Origin: Hirsutella rhossiliensis
Lineage: Eukaryota; Ascomycota; Sordariomycetes; Hypocreales; Ophiocordycipitaceae
Assembly (NCBI RefSeq): GCF_020360975.1
Contig: NW_025408668.1
Location: 4,712,001 to 4,776,000, forward strand
Direction: 5' to 3'
DNA length: 64,000 bases
A program made the translations under genes and the position numbers. Within the stretch, counting starts at the first letter, position 1. Every line of letters begins with the position of its first letter. The notes below the pieces were generated by a model, which was given only the letters and a program-made list of their open reading frames with translations, searched no databases and had not been told where the DNA came from. Shown here one piece after another: positions 52,188-64,000 of this stretch.

Positions 52188-54762
52188 TATAAGGGCTTTT
52201 GCCCTATATAGACCTAGACTAAGGTCTAGGCTAAGTCTATATATAAGCGGCCTCCGCGCCTATATAGGCTAGGCCTATACTTCTCTTTCTTTTCCCCCTT
52301 ATAGATTATTAACCTTCTTTTAACGGACCGCACCTAAGCCTATGCCTCTACCTACTCTATAATAGTATAATCTACCTTTTATTTTACCCTCTCTATATCC
52401 CTATATATAGAATAGCTATTTTTAGCTGCCTTTAAAGCCGACGTTTAATTACCTAGTCTAGTTAAACCGCCCGTACTAGTATATACGTACGCGAAATATC
52501 TATACTCCTATAGTCGTAAAATTAAGGCAAACGTAATACTTAGTTCGCCTAGGTAATTAAGAGCCTCTTATAATAGTAGGGCTCTATACGACTAAGAGCG
52601 GTACTACTATACCTTAGTAAGTTCGACGGCTCCTCTATAAAGCTTAAGCTATAGCTACTTTATATAAAAGCGAAGCTCTATACTAATAGCGCCGTAATAG
52701 GGGATATCCGCGCCTAATTCGACTATCTTTACGCGAGCCTATCCCTACGCCTATAAAGGTATCTCTTACCGTTTATACGTACTATTATAAATAGACTAGC
52801 TAACCTCCTTATAAAGCTCTATACTAATTATAGCGAACCTAACGTAGCTAAGTTAGTAGTATAAGAAGGTATAAGCAATAAGCGTAGAATCGGGTAATCG
52901 ATAACGTAAGCGGAAAGATCGGTCGAAGGAGTATAGGGTAGGATTTCGTCCGGAATTTATAACGAGTATATAAGGGGCTAAATAATATATTAAAAGAATA
53001 GCGTTGTAAAAGATGCTTGCGAACTTACTTATTTTATCTACTACTCCTAGGGAAATCCTTCGTCTTTTATAGACTATTGCTCGCCTACTAGTAGACTAAT
53101 TAGTTAGCTTTCTAGCACATTCTATAGTGCTTAAAAAGCTCTATCTATAGTATATCTTCCTAACTTAGTAGGTGGTCTAATTATAGCGTGATGGTTAACG
53201 TAAGACTATGGGTTCTAGTATAAGTAGTGGATTTAACTAGAATGTTCTATGCCCTACCTATTCTCGTATCGCGGATATCTTCGGAACCGCTAGGCTAAAA
53301 TAGGCAATAGGGTATCCGTTCTGCTCGTAATTGACTTATGCATTTTATGCATATTTTTATTTATAAGGATAGGCTTATCCTAACCCGCTTTTCCTAGAGG
53401 AAGGTATAGATATCTAGTAGAAGTCTTTATCTTTTAAGGGTTATTCCCTTAGACTATATTATAGAGCCTCTTTTTACTAGCTTATTCTATAAAGCCTCCC
53501 TATACCTATTATTTCTTTATAATAGTAAAATAGGAATATAAGGGTATATTCTTATAAGTAGGCTAAGAGCTTATAACGCTCTATTAAAAGCAAAGTAAAG
53601 CTATTCCGGCCTACCTTATATAGTTTAAAGAGGTGCTTTATTAAGCAAACGTATATAGCTAGCCCGACGTAGTAAAGTATAATTACCTCGTTATAAGCTT
53701 AAATTTAGATTAGCGTACCTATCTAAGCGAAAGGTCTATACTATTAAATACGTATACCGATCTCGTCTACCTTCTTCGCGAGCTTAGTAGTAATAAGTTT
53801 CTTTTTTCGTCTTCTTCTATAGTATAAAAAGAGGATAACGCTAGTAATACTATAGATATCTCTATTTCTACCTCGAGGACCGAGGATAGAAAGAGGTAGC
53901 GATAGGAAGGTCGCTATATAGGCTATAGTAGTAAATCCTACTAGTTTTTAAAGTGCCCGCGCCGGGAGGCGCGGGTAAACGCACTCTAAGTAGTAGAAGG
54001 GCGTATACGCTAGGACGGAAAGGAGGTTAGGTTTAACGATAGCGACTCTAGTAACGAGTAATCTTAGTAACGCCTCTATAGGCTTCGTCGGCGTCCCCTT
54101 ATATACGGCAGTAGCTACTATACGGACGGGATATATACCTATAGCGATAGAAAGGGCGGCTAAGATATAGGAAGGCCGCTAATATAATATAACTATAGCG
54201 AAAGGGAGTGCCCGTATAGCCCTATATAGGGGGGAGCAGAGCCTTATATACCGGAGTACCGTCCCCTATATTACGGTACTAAGAGCTACTACCGTGCGCT
54301 AATATAGGGGGGGCGGGATACTATAAGCTTACCGAAGCTAGCTACGCGCCGTTCTACGTGCCTCTACTCCTTAGCTAGAAGTGCTAAAGCCCGACTCCTA
54401 GGGCGCGGCCCTTACTAATAATATAGTCTATCTAAGAAGCTCGCTTAGGAGGGTATTATACGTTATTTACTAACGTTTTTTCCGCGACTAGGTATACGTA
54501 GTCCGCGCGAGGGTTCCGTCCCCTTAAGCGCGGTATCGGGTATTATTTAAAGGCGCGCCTCTTTAAAAGCTAGGTAGGGGTATAATATAAGGGCTTTTGC
54601 CCTATATAGGCCTAGACTAGGGTCTAGGCTAAGTCTATATATAAGCGGCCTCCGCGCCTATATAGGCTAGGCCTATACTTCTCTTCCTTTTCCCTTTTAT
54701 AGATTATTAACCTTCTTTTAATAGACCGTACCTAAGCCTACGCCTCTACTTACTCCGTAATA
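52188..54762 (+). mobile_element. Short-LTR (TRIM-like) non-autonomous retrotransposon, RIPped
   Basis: 177-base terminal direct repeats at 52,188-52,364 and 54,586-54,762 (start TATAAGGGCTTTTGCCC), flanked by CGTAC (52,183-52,187 and 54,763-54,767). AGGTAGGGGTA precedes the right repeat as a purine tract. Without the nested solo LTR the element is about 1.9 kb, too short for pol. The middle holds GC-rich CpG text but no domain I can name. Confidence 0.8.
52860..53556 (-). repeat. Solo copia-I LTR, inverted
   Basis: 697 bases, reverse complement of the copia-I LTRs, flanked by AGTAG (52,855-52,859 and 53,557-53,561). It formed by LTR-LTR recombination after insertion into the short-LTR element. 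Confidence 0.88.
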
Positions 54763-54767
54763 CGTAC

Positions 54768-56745
54768 TAAAGAAGACCGTCTCCTTAGGCTACTAAAAGA
54801 GGGTCCTTTAAACCTACCCTCCTAGTAGGGAAAGCTAACTTCTTAAGAGATTCCTTCTTAAGGATAGGTCGGAATTTAAGAATAAATTAACTGAATTTTT
54901 CCTCGATAAGCCTAATAGTCTAATTCTTCTAGACTAGCCTCGTAGGCTTAAACGTCGTATCTTAAAAGATCCCTTCCTTTTAAAGAAGGCGGAAGGAAAT
55001 TAAGCTCGTTAAAAATCGAGGGTAAAAAGCTACCCTTTTTCGTCGAAGAATTTATATAGATCTATTAGGTAATTTTATCGTAAAATTCACCCTTCTATAC
55101 CCCTCTATCTATATAGTTAATTCCCTAGTAATAAGATATTCCCTCTATGCCTTCTTAAAGGACCGGAATCGTAAGAGTATATTATAGATATCGAGGGAAG
55201 TACTAGAGTTAAGGATAGCTGATTTTCGTAGGGGATAGTCGGAGGGTCTTAATAGTTAGTCTTACTAATCCGTAGGGAAGATAAATACCGGATCTACTAT
55301 ACTAACGATTTTTCCTTAAATTTATAGCTCGAATAAGGGCAGCGGCGTTAGTTACTATTTCTTAGTAACCCGAATCTCGTCTATCTTCTTCTATAACGAG
55401 GAGTCCTCCTTAAGAGACTATTATATCGTTTCTTATAGCCTCTTTAAAAGGTTAAATCCTTTAAGTCGGTTTTCCTTAAAGACTTACTAGTATCATAATA
55501 ATTAATAACCTAGGGATTTATATACTAGGCAGCCGTTTTATCGTTTAGTCTTCTATTTCTTTAAGGAATCCTCGTCCCGATCTAGAAGGTCTACTTAAAA
55601 ACCCCCCCTCTTTATACCTTATTACTAATATTAACGAAGAGGTTCGATTTCGACTAGTTCCCTGATTTTTTAACTAACGGACTAAAAGGTCTATTAGGGG
55701 ACTAGTCGGGCCGGTCTAACTAACGGGACCGGGGCCGGGCCCGGAGTAAGAGGCGGAGCCGGGGCCGGGCCTAGGGCCGTAGCTATAGTTAACGACGGCG
55801 TTAAGGCTCTCGAGGGAGGAGGAGCTAAAGGAGCAACAGCCATAGTAGCAGCAGCGGGAGCTATAGCAATAGGGGCTATAGCAGCTGCCGGGGCAGTAGG
55901 TCGAGCCGTCTAGGTTAAGTGCTAGCTACGAAGGAATAAGACTGCTTACTATTATACTTTAGCAGCCTCTTCGTTTAGTTCCTAGCTAGCTTCTTAAAAG
56001 ATAGTTAAGTAACCGTTACTAATAGGCTTTATTAGTAGAGATATATCTTATAGCTACTAGCCGGAAAGAGCTTCTATAAGGAAGTATTAGTTAGCTTCCT
56101 CGAGGATTTCTTCTTACTTAGCTAGCTACGAAGAAGCTAGTAGGTTCTTAGTAGAAAAGGCTCTTAGGTAGGCCGTATAGGTCTTCCTAATACGGTTAGT
56201 TATATAACCTCTTAAGGGAGCTATCGAGGTCTCGAGCTTTAAAAGCTACTGCCTAGGAGTCTCTTCCTCTTAAAGAGTAATTAGCTTTATAGTATTAACG
56301 GATTCTATTATCGCTATATATATAGTAGTTAGCCGCTTTATCTTATAAAGGTATTCCTTATAGTAACTTTTATAGTTACTTAAGGTAGTAGAAAAAGCTC
56401 TCTACTATACGGAGGTTAGCTCGGAGAAGAGGGAAGCTCCCTCTATAAAGTCCGTTGCCCTAGGATAAAGAGGGGGCTTAAGAGGGTCCTACTTATTAGA
56501 AAAGACTAAATTATAGATAGTCCTATCTATACGAGCCCGTAGCTCTTTTACCTACTTATCTTAATCTTAGGGCTCTATAAGAATCGTCCTACGGACTATA
56601 GGGACGGTAAAGGAGTCGTTTTTAAATATTATTATAGGGGAAGGGTAGAAAAGTTAGTTAAAAGTCGGCTTTTCTAGTAAGAGGGGTAAAAGGATATAAG
56701 AAGGTGCCTTTTATAGTAGCCGGAAGGTATAGGAATTCTATTCCT
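54768..56745 (-). pseudogene. Copia-II gag and leader region, RIPped
   Basis: Lies between the short-LTR element and the 5' LTR of copia-II, where gag is expected. Contains Ala/Gly-rich coding texture near 55,730-55,910 (GCAGCAGCGGGAGCTATAGC). No intact frame. Confidence 0.5.
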
Positions 56746-56759
56746 CCCGAGCTTATAAC

Positions 56760-57235
56760 TCTCGCGAAGAGAGATACGAGAAGTATATAAAAATATACGA
56801 AGGTAAAATTAAAAGTAAGGGGTTAAATAGGCAGGGCAGAGAGATTTAATTCTTACGGGGGCAGCAATAAAGGTAGGGGAGTAATTATTATATTGCCTTA
56901 ATTATCCTTCTTTCCTCTATCTAACGCCCTTCTTTATACCCGTCTAGCATCTTAATTAATAAAGAAGATCCCGCTTAAAGAAGCTACTAATATCCTTTCG
57001 ACTACCGAGCTTTTTACCGGTTTTCCCCCTCCTTTCTAGCCGTTGCTAGTATATCCGTCTTATCTCTCGCTACCTCTATAAGAAGCTATCGCTACTTTTA
57101 CTTCCCCTCTTACCCCTACCCTCCTCTCTATACCTCTTTTTAGCTCCTTCCTTAAAACCTATTTTTTAGCTTCCTAGGTCCCTCGTACTAAGGGATATCT
57201 CCGAGAACTATAAAATTAAGCTACGCTTCGTGATA
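56760..57235 (-). repeat. Copia-II 5' LTR
   Basis: 476 bases, RIPped. The adjoining primer site and about 40 bases of leader also match the 772-bp element at 58.2 kb. Confidence 0.88.
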
Positions 57236-57240
57236 AAAGG

Positions 57241-60200
57241 AGCTTAAATAGCCTTAATAGCTAGACTAAGAGAAATTTATTATTAACCTTAAAGGGAGAC
57301 CTTTTTAACGAGAAGATAAAACTAAGGCTATATTCTTTATAAGGCGAATAAGCTATAATAAACGATATTAAGATATAAAGGACTCCTTTTATAACCTTAA
57401 GAAAAGGTTCTAGCTATAATTTAATTACTTTAAGGTCTAGTAAAAAGCCTTAATTATACTTAAAGAATTAATTAAGAAAATAATTAGTAAAGGGCTTTAA
57501 AGGGTAACCTTAATATATAATAGCCTATAAGAGAAAATTAAGGAATTAAAGAACCCCCTTATAGTATAGTAGTTATATACCTAGGAAGTCTACTAGCTAT
57601 AATACTAAAGTTAGTTCGAATTTAGCTAAGGGCACGATTAATTTTTAGTCGGACTAGTAAACTACGCTAACCTACTTATTAATTAGCTAATTAGCGCTTT
57701 TAGAAGCGCTTATAAATATACTAGTAGTCTAGCCCTACTATAAGTAGGCCGGCCTGGACCTTGCCTATTTAGACCTAGCGATAAATTCGTTAGGACCTCC
57801 CCTTAACCCTAGTCTAGGCCCCCTAACTAGGAAAATAAAAACCTAGGGCCGATACTAGTAACTTAATAAATATAGCGCGAAGCCGGTGCGATAACCTAAC
57901 TACTAGCCTAGCTAAAAGCTAGTATTAATAAGAAATAGCCCGCTAAGCCCTATAGTAGAAAAATAAAGTAAAGCCTAAGAAGATATTATTATAAGATAAG
58001 GTTAGGGATAATTATATAATTAACTATTAACTAAAAACGCTTATATTACTAATTAGCGCTATATACCCTATATATATAAAGGAGTTACTTTCTAAGGTTA
58101 CTTTATAGTAGGGCTAGCGCGATTCTAACTAACTAAAATAATACCTATAATAGCTAGCGTAAGATTCCTATATATTATTGTCGCGAAGACTATTGCACTA
58201 CGCAGGCAAAAGTAGAACGCGCTCCGATAGGTGCGCTGCAATTAATATATATAACTAACAACCGCGTCTTCCGACACACCCCCTCAGGGATCGCGGCTCC
58301 GCCGGGAGCCCTAGACCTTATAGCCCAAGACGCGGGAGTCGAACACTAAGCGCCACGCCAATAACCCAAGGAAATCCAAGAGAGGTAGTCGTCTACGGGG
58401 GATTGAACCCCGCACCGCGCGCAGTTACCGGAAGTTGCAGGGGTAGTGTGCCATCCCCTCCCGGGCTCATAACTATCGCGAAGAGAGATGCGAGAAGTGC
58501 ATGAAAAATGCACGAAGGTGAAATTAGAAGTAAGGGGTCGGACAGGCAGGGCAGAGAGATTTAATTCTTGCGGCAGCAGCAATTACGGCAGGGGAGTGAT
58601 TGTTATATTGCCTTTATTATCCTTCTTTCCTCTATCTAACGCCCCTCTTTATACCCGTCTAGCATCTTAATTGACAAAGAAGATCTTGCTTAAAGAAGCT
58701 ACTAATGTCCCTTTAACTACCGAGCTTTTTGCCGGGTTTTCCCCTCCTTTCTAGCCGTTGCCGGCACATCTGTCTTATCTCTCGCTACCTCTATAGGAAG
58801 CTATCGCCACTTCAGCTTCCCCTTATGCCCCCACCCTCCTCTCTGCACCTCCTTTTAGCTCCTTCCCTAAAACCTGTTTTTTAGCTTCCTAGGTCCCTCG
58901 TGCTAAGGGATATCTCCGAGAACTGCGAAATCAGGCCACGCTTCGTGATAATTATAACCGCGACCTAGTATAAGGGCGGACTAGCTATAAAAGAGGGGAG
59001 GGTTTTCTTTTAAGTACTTTAGTTTTTCCCTTTTATTTAACCCTAAAGTTCTAGATACCTTTAAATAAGTTACTAGTATAATCTTAATAATAAGGAATTA
59101 AAGAAGTAAGCCCTACCCTTAAGGGTAAAGGAGAAAAAGCTAATTTATAAGAGATATATAACCTTTATTAATAAAAGAGGTATATAAAACTAGAAAGTAT
59201 AAGTAGAATAGCTTAACTAAATTATTATAGATTTATAAGACCTTAAGGTTAATATACTTAATAATATAAGAATTAAATAGGATTTTCTTATAGTAGTAGA
59301 TAAGTAGGACCTATATTAGTCTATAATAATAAGGGCTCTTAACCTTTATAATAAAAGATATAGTAAAGGTTAACTTCCCTTAAGGAACCTAATCGCTAAC
59401 TTTAAATAAGAATATACTTATAGGAAGAAGTTATAACTACTTATAAAAAGAGGAAGCGCTAATTAAATCTCTAGGAAAGTAAATACTTAAGCTAAATATA
59501 TTAGCTATAAGTAGTATATTAATAGCTTAATAAGCTAGTAGGAAAATTACTACTTACTATATATAATATATAATAAGAAACCCTTATTAAGCTAGAAATA
59601 TAGTAATCTAGCTAAGTAAAATATCGTAAAATAGCTAAAGGACTATCTAAATAAGAAAGTAAAATACCTAGCCTAGACCCTTAATTCTTACTTTAAAAAA
59701 AGAGAACTAATAGATACTATTATTAGTAATAATAAGCTAGGAAAGACTATTAATATAGTTACTTTATCTAAGGTAAATATAGCTATTAAGGGAACGCCGT
59801 TACTTACTAATAAATTAATATATAACTTAAGGGCCGATATTAACCTCTTTAATAACCTAGGATAGTTCTAGGAAGGAACCTTTAAGTAAGGTTTTAATTA
59901 TAAAGTCTAGGTTAAAGACTAAGCCTTTAGGGTATAAGGAATAAAAATAGTAGTTATCCTTATAATTAATAGTAGAAAGATAACTTTACTAGATACTTAT
60001 TTTATCCTAGAAATACTAATAAGTATCTTCTTAGCTAGGCTAAGGATAACGGTAAGGATATTTTAAAACTAGCTCTTAAAATAACTCTATTTAAAACCTA
60101 TAAAAGAGGTTTATATTAAACTAACTAACTTTAAAGGTTAGTTTATAATAAGAATACTACTATAGCGTAATAAATAAGTATTTATAGTTATATAAGCGCT

Positions 60201-61010
60201 TAAGCCGCTAACTAAAGGGGTAAGTAACTTATAGTATTACCGCCTTAAGTATCTTAGTTTAAGATTACTAAAGAAGCTATTAAAAGCCTACTTAGGCACT
60301 AAGCTTAAAGGCCCTATAATATATAGCTATTAAATATATATAATAAAGAAAGCTAAGAGGGAAGTCTTAAGAAAAATACTATCCTTAAAGCTTAAAGGTC
60401 TAAAGGTATAAGTTAGCTTCGACCTTTACCCTAGCTTAATAATAGTATATAATAAGAAAAAGAACTTTACTTTATTTACTTATATAGATATATTTATAAG
60501 GTTTTATTACCTAATAAAAAGAAAAATAAGTATTAAGGATATCTTTAATAACTTTATAGCGTTACTTAAGACTTAGTATAAAGTTAAGATAACTATAGTA
60601 GTTACTAATAAGGAAAGGGCTCTTTTAATAATAAAATAAATAAATTATATAACTAATAAAAGGATATAAGTTATATAGTTAGCCCTTTAAACGCCTATAT
60701 AAAATAGTTATATAGAGAGATTAAAAGTAATAGTAAAGGAAAGAGTAAGGGTTATAAGGCTTAACTTAAAGCTTTTAAAAAAGCTATAGCTAGAGATATA
60801 CTATATAGCGGTATACTTACTTAATATAATACCCTTTAAGTTATATAATTATAGCTAGTAAAGCTTATATAAGCATTAATAGACCTAGATAAAAGAAAAT
60901 AATCTACTATATTACTATCTTAAAGATATTAAACTAAATATTATATATTTAAGGGTCTTTAGCTATATAGCTATTATAAAGTAAATAAAAGTATATATAT
61001 AAGTACTATT
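57241..61010 (+). pseudogene. Copia-III gag-integrase remnant, RIPped
   Basis: Probably the continuation of 40,494 across copia-II, interrupted at 58,179-58,950. An integrase core is readable near 60,480-60,850: YIDIFIRFYYLIKRK, then IQLAP.TPI.NSYIERLKVIVKERVRVI. No reverse transcriptase follows, so the element is truncated near 61,010. Confidence 0.6.
58179..58950 (-). mobile_element. 772-bp LTR-derived element with unlike ends
   Basis: Flanked by ATTAT on both sides (58,174-58,178 and 58,951-58,955). Its right 480 bases are a copia-II LTR plus primer site (GTTATGAGCCCGG on the minus strand) and some leader. Its left end is a 98-base block (58,179-58,276) starting TGTCGCGAAGAC and ending GTCTTCCGACA, unrelated to the LTR except for the terminal bases, preceded on the minus strand by a TGAGGGGGTG purine tract. 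Little RIP. Two tRNA B-box-like words (GGTTCAATCCCC and GTTCGACTCCC, minus strand) occur in the middle. Confidence 0.65.
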
Positions 61011-61972
61011 TATAAGATAGTATTAATAAGCTATATAGAGCTCTTTTATACGCGGCTAGCCTATATATATATATATAGGATTTAGCTCCTTATATATAAC
61101 TATATAGCTTAGGCTATAGCCTAAGCCTATAACTTATAATAGTTAAAGACTCTTATATAATACCCTTCTTTAAGCGCGGCGCGGCGCTGCCCTATTAATA
61201 GCTTTTATACTATTAAGCCTATACTACTAGCTCTACCCTACCCTTTCCTATTAATTATACTATCCTTACTAGCCTTATTATCCCTACGCTTATTAGCCTA
61301 GGTAGCTAGAACCTAGCTTTATACTTATTAGCCGGCTAGCTATTTAAATAAGGGCGTAACCTATTATATACGCCCTTAGGTAGCTAGCGGCTAGCCTAGA
61401 CCTACGTAAGCCTTAAGTTACCTATCCTCTTAGCCTTAGGTAGCCTCCTTTACTAAAGGGTATATAAGGCGGTATCCCCCCTTTCTTCCTTCCCTTCCTT
61501 CTCTTTCTTTTTTAACTATAGTAGTAGTAGTAATAAGTAAGTTCCGCTTTACTTAAGGCGTTAGTTTATTCCTAGCTATATAGGCCGCTCTATTAATATA
61601 TACTTATAGTAATAGCTATAGTAGTAATAATAGCCCTAATAATAGGAACTTTAATTAGTAAGTTCCTTACTATATAGAGTAGGAGGCTATAATCTATAAT
61701 ACTAACTTCTATAATAGATATATCTACCTCCCCCTCCCTTACCTCTTTCTTCTTAAAGCGTATAAAGTCGTTCGTTAACGCCGTACTAAGCACGGCTAAT
61801 AACGGCTCCGCCGCTACCGCTACTCCTACCCGCGCCCCTACTACCGCGCCTACCGCCCCCGCTACTACCTCCGCTACGCTAGCTACCCTTATATCGCCCT
61901 TTAAAGTAACGACGCTATCCCTACCGCTACCTATAACGCCCGGCCCCTTAGCCCCCGCCTCTATCTTTACTT
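61011..61972 (+). other. RIPped flank of the second chromovirus, gag-like texture
   Basis: GGGTATATAAGGCGG near 61,459 is TATA-like. 61,770-61,960 would read Ala/Thr/Pro-rich on the + strand (for example ATATPTRAPTTAPTAPA). Probably the start of another retroelement. Not identified. Confidence 0.3.
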
Positions 61973-63938
61973 TATAACGACCGGTATTATTCTTAAGAGA
62001 TAAACCTATCGAGCGGTTTATATTAGTAAATATAATAAGGCGTAGTCTAAGTAATAATAAGTATATTATATTAGTAATAAGTTAGAGGTTATAGACTATA
62101 GACTATAACTAAGTAATTAAGTAATCGGAATTAAAGATAAGATTATAATAAAGATCGTAATAATTATATTAAAAGCTATTAAGCTATTTATTTAAAGGAG
62201 TATTCCGTTCCTTCCTTATATATCTTAAGAGCTTCCTTAGATCGCTAGGAGTAATAGGTAATCCCGTCGCCTAAGAGCGCTAAAGCGCTAAAGGGATCTT
62301 ATAATCCTAGCTATAGAGTATTAAAGCGCTTAAGTAACCTATCGCTTTAAACTTAATTAGCCCGTTAGTCTATTTAATATTCCTTGCTCCCTATATTATA
62401 TATCCTTATAATATATACTAATCCCCCGCGGTTTACTAGACTATAGTTATAATAAGATACTTCCCCTCCTTTTAGTCTTACCCTTAAGACCTACTACCTT
62501 AGCCGCTATATATAAATATACCTTTATTACGTTATATATAAGTACGATTATTCTTTATTCCTTATCCTTCCTAGGATATACTACTAATAGTATATCTAGT
62601 TATATTTAAAAATCCTATTCTTATAATTCCGATAAATCGCGTTAATAATTAGAGCTAGTATCCTAGACCGAGATCTATAGTATTAAAATTATACCTTACT
62701 CCTATTATTTTTAGTTAGGCCTAACTTATAAGGTTAGCGAGCGTTTTAATCGGTGTTTTAAATATACCTTTATAGGCCGTTCTTATAATAGTTATAATAT
62801 AGCGTTTACTTATTTATTATCCCTTTTCTTCTTTATTATTCTTTTTATTAATATTCCATTCTTTTTAGTTTATTATATTATAAATTAATAGTAAAAGATT
62901 AATTTAGATAAATAAAAAGTAAAAGAAGCGTTAAAGGAAGTAATAGCCTACCTAGCTTAAATTAAGAAATAAAAGCGTTTCTTAAAAGACTAAGGTAGTA
63001 AGTTATTTTAGCGGGGTATATAAGCTATTAATAAAGAAGATAGTATAATACGTTCTTTTTAAGATAAATTAGTTTATTTATTAAATAAAAAGTCTATTAC
63101 TATTAGTAAGGTTTAATCGTTTAGTACCTTAGATATATTAAACTAAGATACTATTCTTAGTAACCTTATATTTCTAAGTAAAGGTTCGCTTACTAAAACT
63201 ATTAAAGTAAAGAACTATAATAGGTTAAGTACTTAAGTAGTTCCTAGGTATTTTCCTTTAGTCTATATCCTTTCTATTTAATTAGGTATTCCTATTACTA
63301 ACCTTACCTTCTTATATTAAGTATTTATTTAGCTTTATATTCTTAATTATTATTAACTTTAATCTTATCTTATAGTATAGCGTTTTTTAGTACTAGTTTT
63401 AATAGTAAGATATAAAATATTAAATATATCTATATTATTATTAATAATAAAAGTTTATAGTTAACTTTTAAAATAACTATCTTAACTTTAAATAGTCTAT
63501 ATTTCTTAAAGTTTAGTTTATTACTTAGTTATTTTATTTTAATATTTTATTATATAAGGTAGACTATATCTCCCTCTTAAAAGATTAGTCCTTATAATCT
63601 TTTCCGATTATAGTAAGTAGATATTTATTCTTTAATAAATTAAAGTTCTTATTATATCTCTTTATATAGTTTTTATAGCTAATTTACTTATAATATTACT
63701 TATTTTACTTATAGTCCTTATTAAGTAACCTTAAATACTTCTAGGTTATATCTATAATTAATATATACTAGTAAGAGCTTAGTTATCTTTATAACTAAGC
63801 TATTATAAGCTAGTTACGCTATTAGTAGCTATTTAACTTAATCGTTTTATTTATAGCTAATATAGTATTATAAATATTATTTAAGCGTTTAGTTAAGTCG
63901 TTTTATTTATTTATTTATTTATAAGTAATAAGCTATAC
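61973..63938 (-). mobile_element. RIPped second copy of the chromovirus, partial
   Basis: LTR 61,973-62,454 begins TATAACGACC (RIP form of TGTGACGACC). Internal sequence parallels 44,522-45,985, including the antisense ORF region, chromodomain and integrase C-terminus. Homology stops at about 63,938, where another element has inserted. Confidence 0.85.
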
Positions 63939-64000
63939 TTATCGCGTACTCTATATATATTAATTAACGCTATCGCTTATATTTAATAGGCGGCTATATC
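63939..64000. mobile_element. Insertion running off the right edge
   Basis: The last 60 bases are nearly the reverse complement of 38,846-38,908 in the copia-I 3' region. Too little is visible to classify. Confidence 0.4.

Larger units (their letters stand above)
40495..57235 (-). mobile_element. Copia-II LTR retrotransposon, RIPped, twice interrupted
   Basis: 476-base LTRs at 40,495-40,970 and 56,760-57,235, flanked by AAAGG (40,490-40,494 and 57,236-57,240). On the minus strand the ends read TATCACGAAG and CTTCGCGAGA, from an original TGTCACGAAG type terminus. The primer site on the minus strand is GTTATAAGCTCGG, again initiator tRNA-Met. Without its two insertions the element is about 6.3 kb. 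Confidence 0.88.
30900..64000. other. RIP-mutated domain
   Basis: From about 30,900 the sequence becomes TA-rich and nearly free of CA and TG while CG remains, as expected of CpA-directed RIP. Exceptions are the chromovirus 44,053-51,863, an island near 33,985-34,360, and the 772-bp element 58,179-58,950. Boundaries are sharp. Coding capacity is lost throughout except in the chromovirus. Confidence 0.9.

Noticed and set aside
58280..58440. tRNA genes on the minus strand
   Set aside because: B-box-like words occur, but I could not form a cloverleaf or find a matched A box; they lie in a retroelement leader.

Overview
The window looks like nuclear DNA of a filamentous ascomycete (Pezizomycotina). 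The genes have short fungal introns with CTAAC/CTGAC branch sites. The retrotransposons are fungal copia elements and a fungal chromovirus. The right half is almost stripped of CpA/TpG while keeping CpG, the signature of repeat-induced point mutation (RIP). I could not name a species.

Bases 1 to about 30,880 are an ordinary-composition tandem array of about sixteen gene cassettes, all on the + strand, spaced 1.3 to 2.8 kb. Each cassette has the same frame: a promoter block (often a CACGTG box, then an imperfect palindrome ending CCGGACA, a TATA box and a second palindrome), a gene or gene-less insert, then a 3' module. The module carries repeated GTTTACAAG words, a series of small hairpins with GNRA or GNA loops whose stems covary between copies, and a nearly invariant long palindrome (GGCCCCCTAT to ATAGGGGGCC). 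The inserts are unrelated to one another: two members of family A, four of family B (CxC/WCRHW), two of family C (coiled coil plus C-terminal domain), a RAD52 homologue, two unique proteins, and several hairpin-rich inserts without a convincing ORF. One cassette is empty. A 2.1-kb TA-flanked DNA transposon sits in the promoter of cassette 12. The array continues to the right as a RIP-destroyed cassette (30.9 to 32.7 kb) that contains a second RAD52 copy.

Bases 30.9 to 64 kb are a nest of LTR retrotransposons, mostly RIP-mutated. They are copia-I (33,046-39,954); copia-II on the minus strand (40,495-57,235), itself interrupted by an un-RIPped Ty3/gypsy chromovirus (44,053-51,863) and by a short-LTR element (52,188-54,762) that holds a solo copia-I LTR; a fragmentary third copia; a peculiar 772-bp element with unlike ends (58,179-58,950); and a RIPped second copy of the chromovirus at the right edge. 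Target-site duplications fix the order of insertion. The chromovirus has self-priming features and an antisense accessory ORF.

Many genes, including RAD52 and the young chromovirus, show single-base frameshifts, and at least several fall in homopolymers. Residual sequencing indels are as likely as real decay. The most novel material is the cassette array: a shared promoter and a covarying structured 3' module attached to unrelated inserts.
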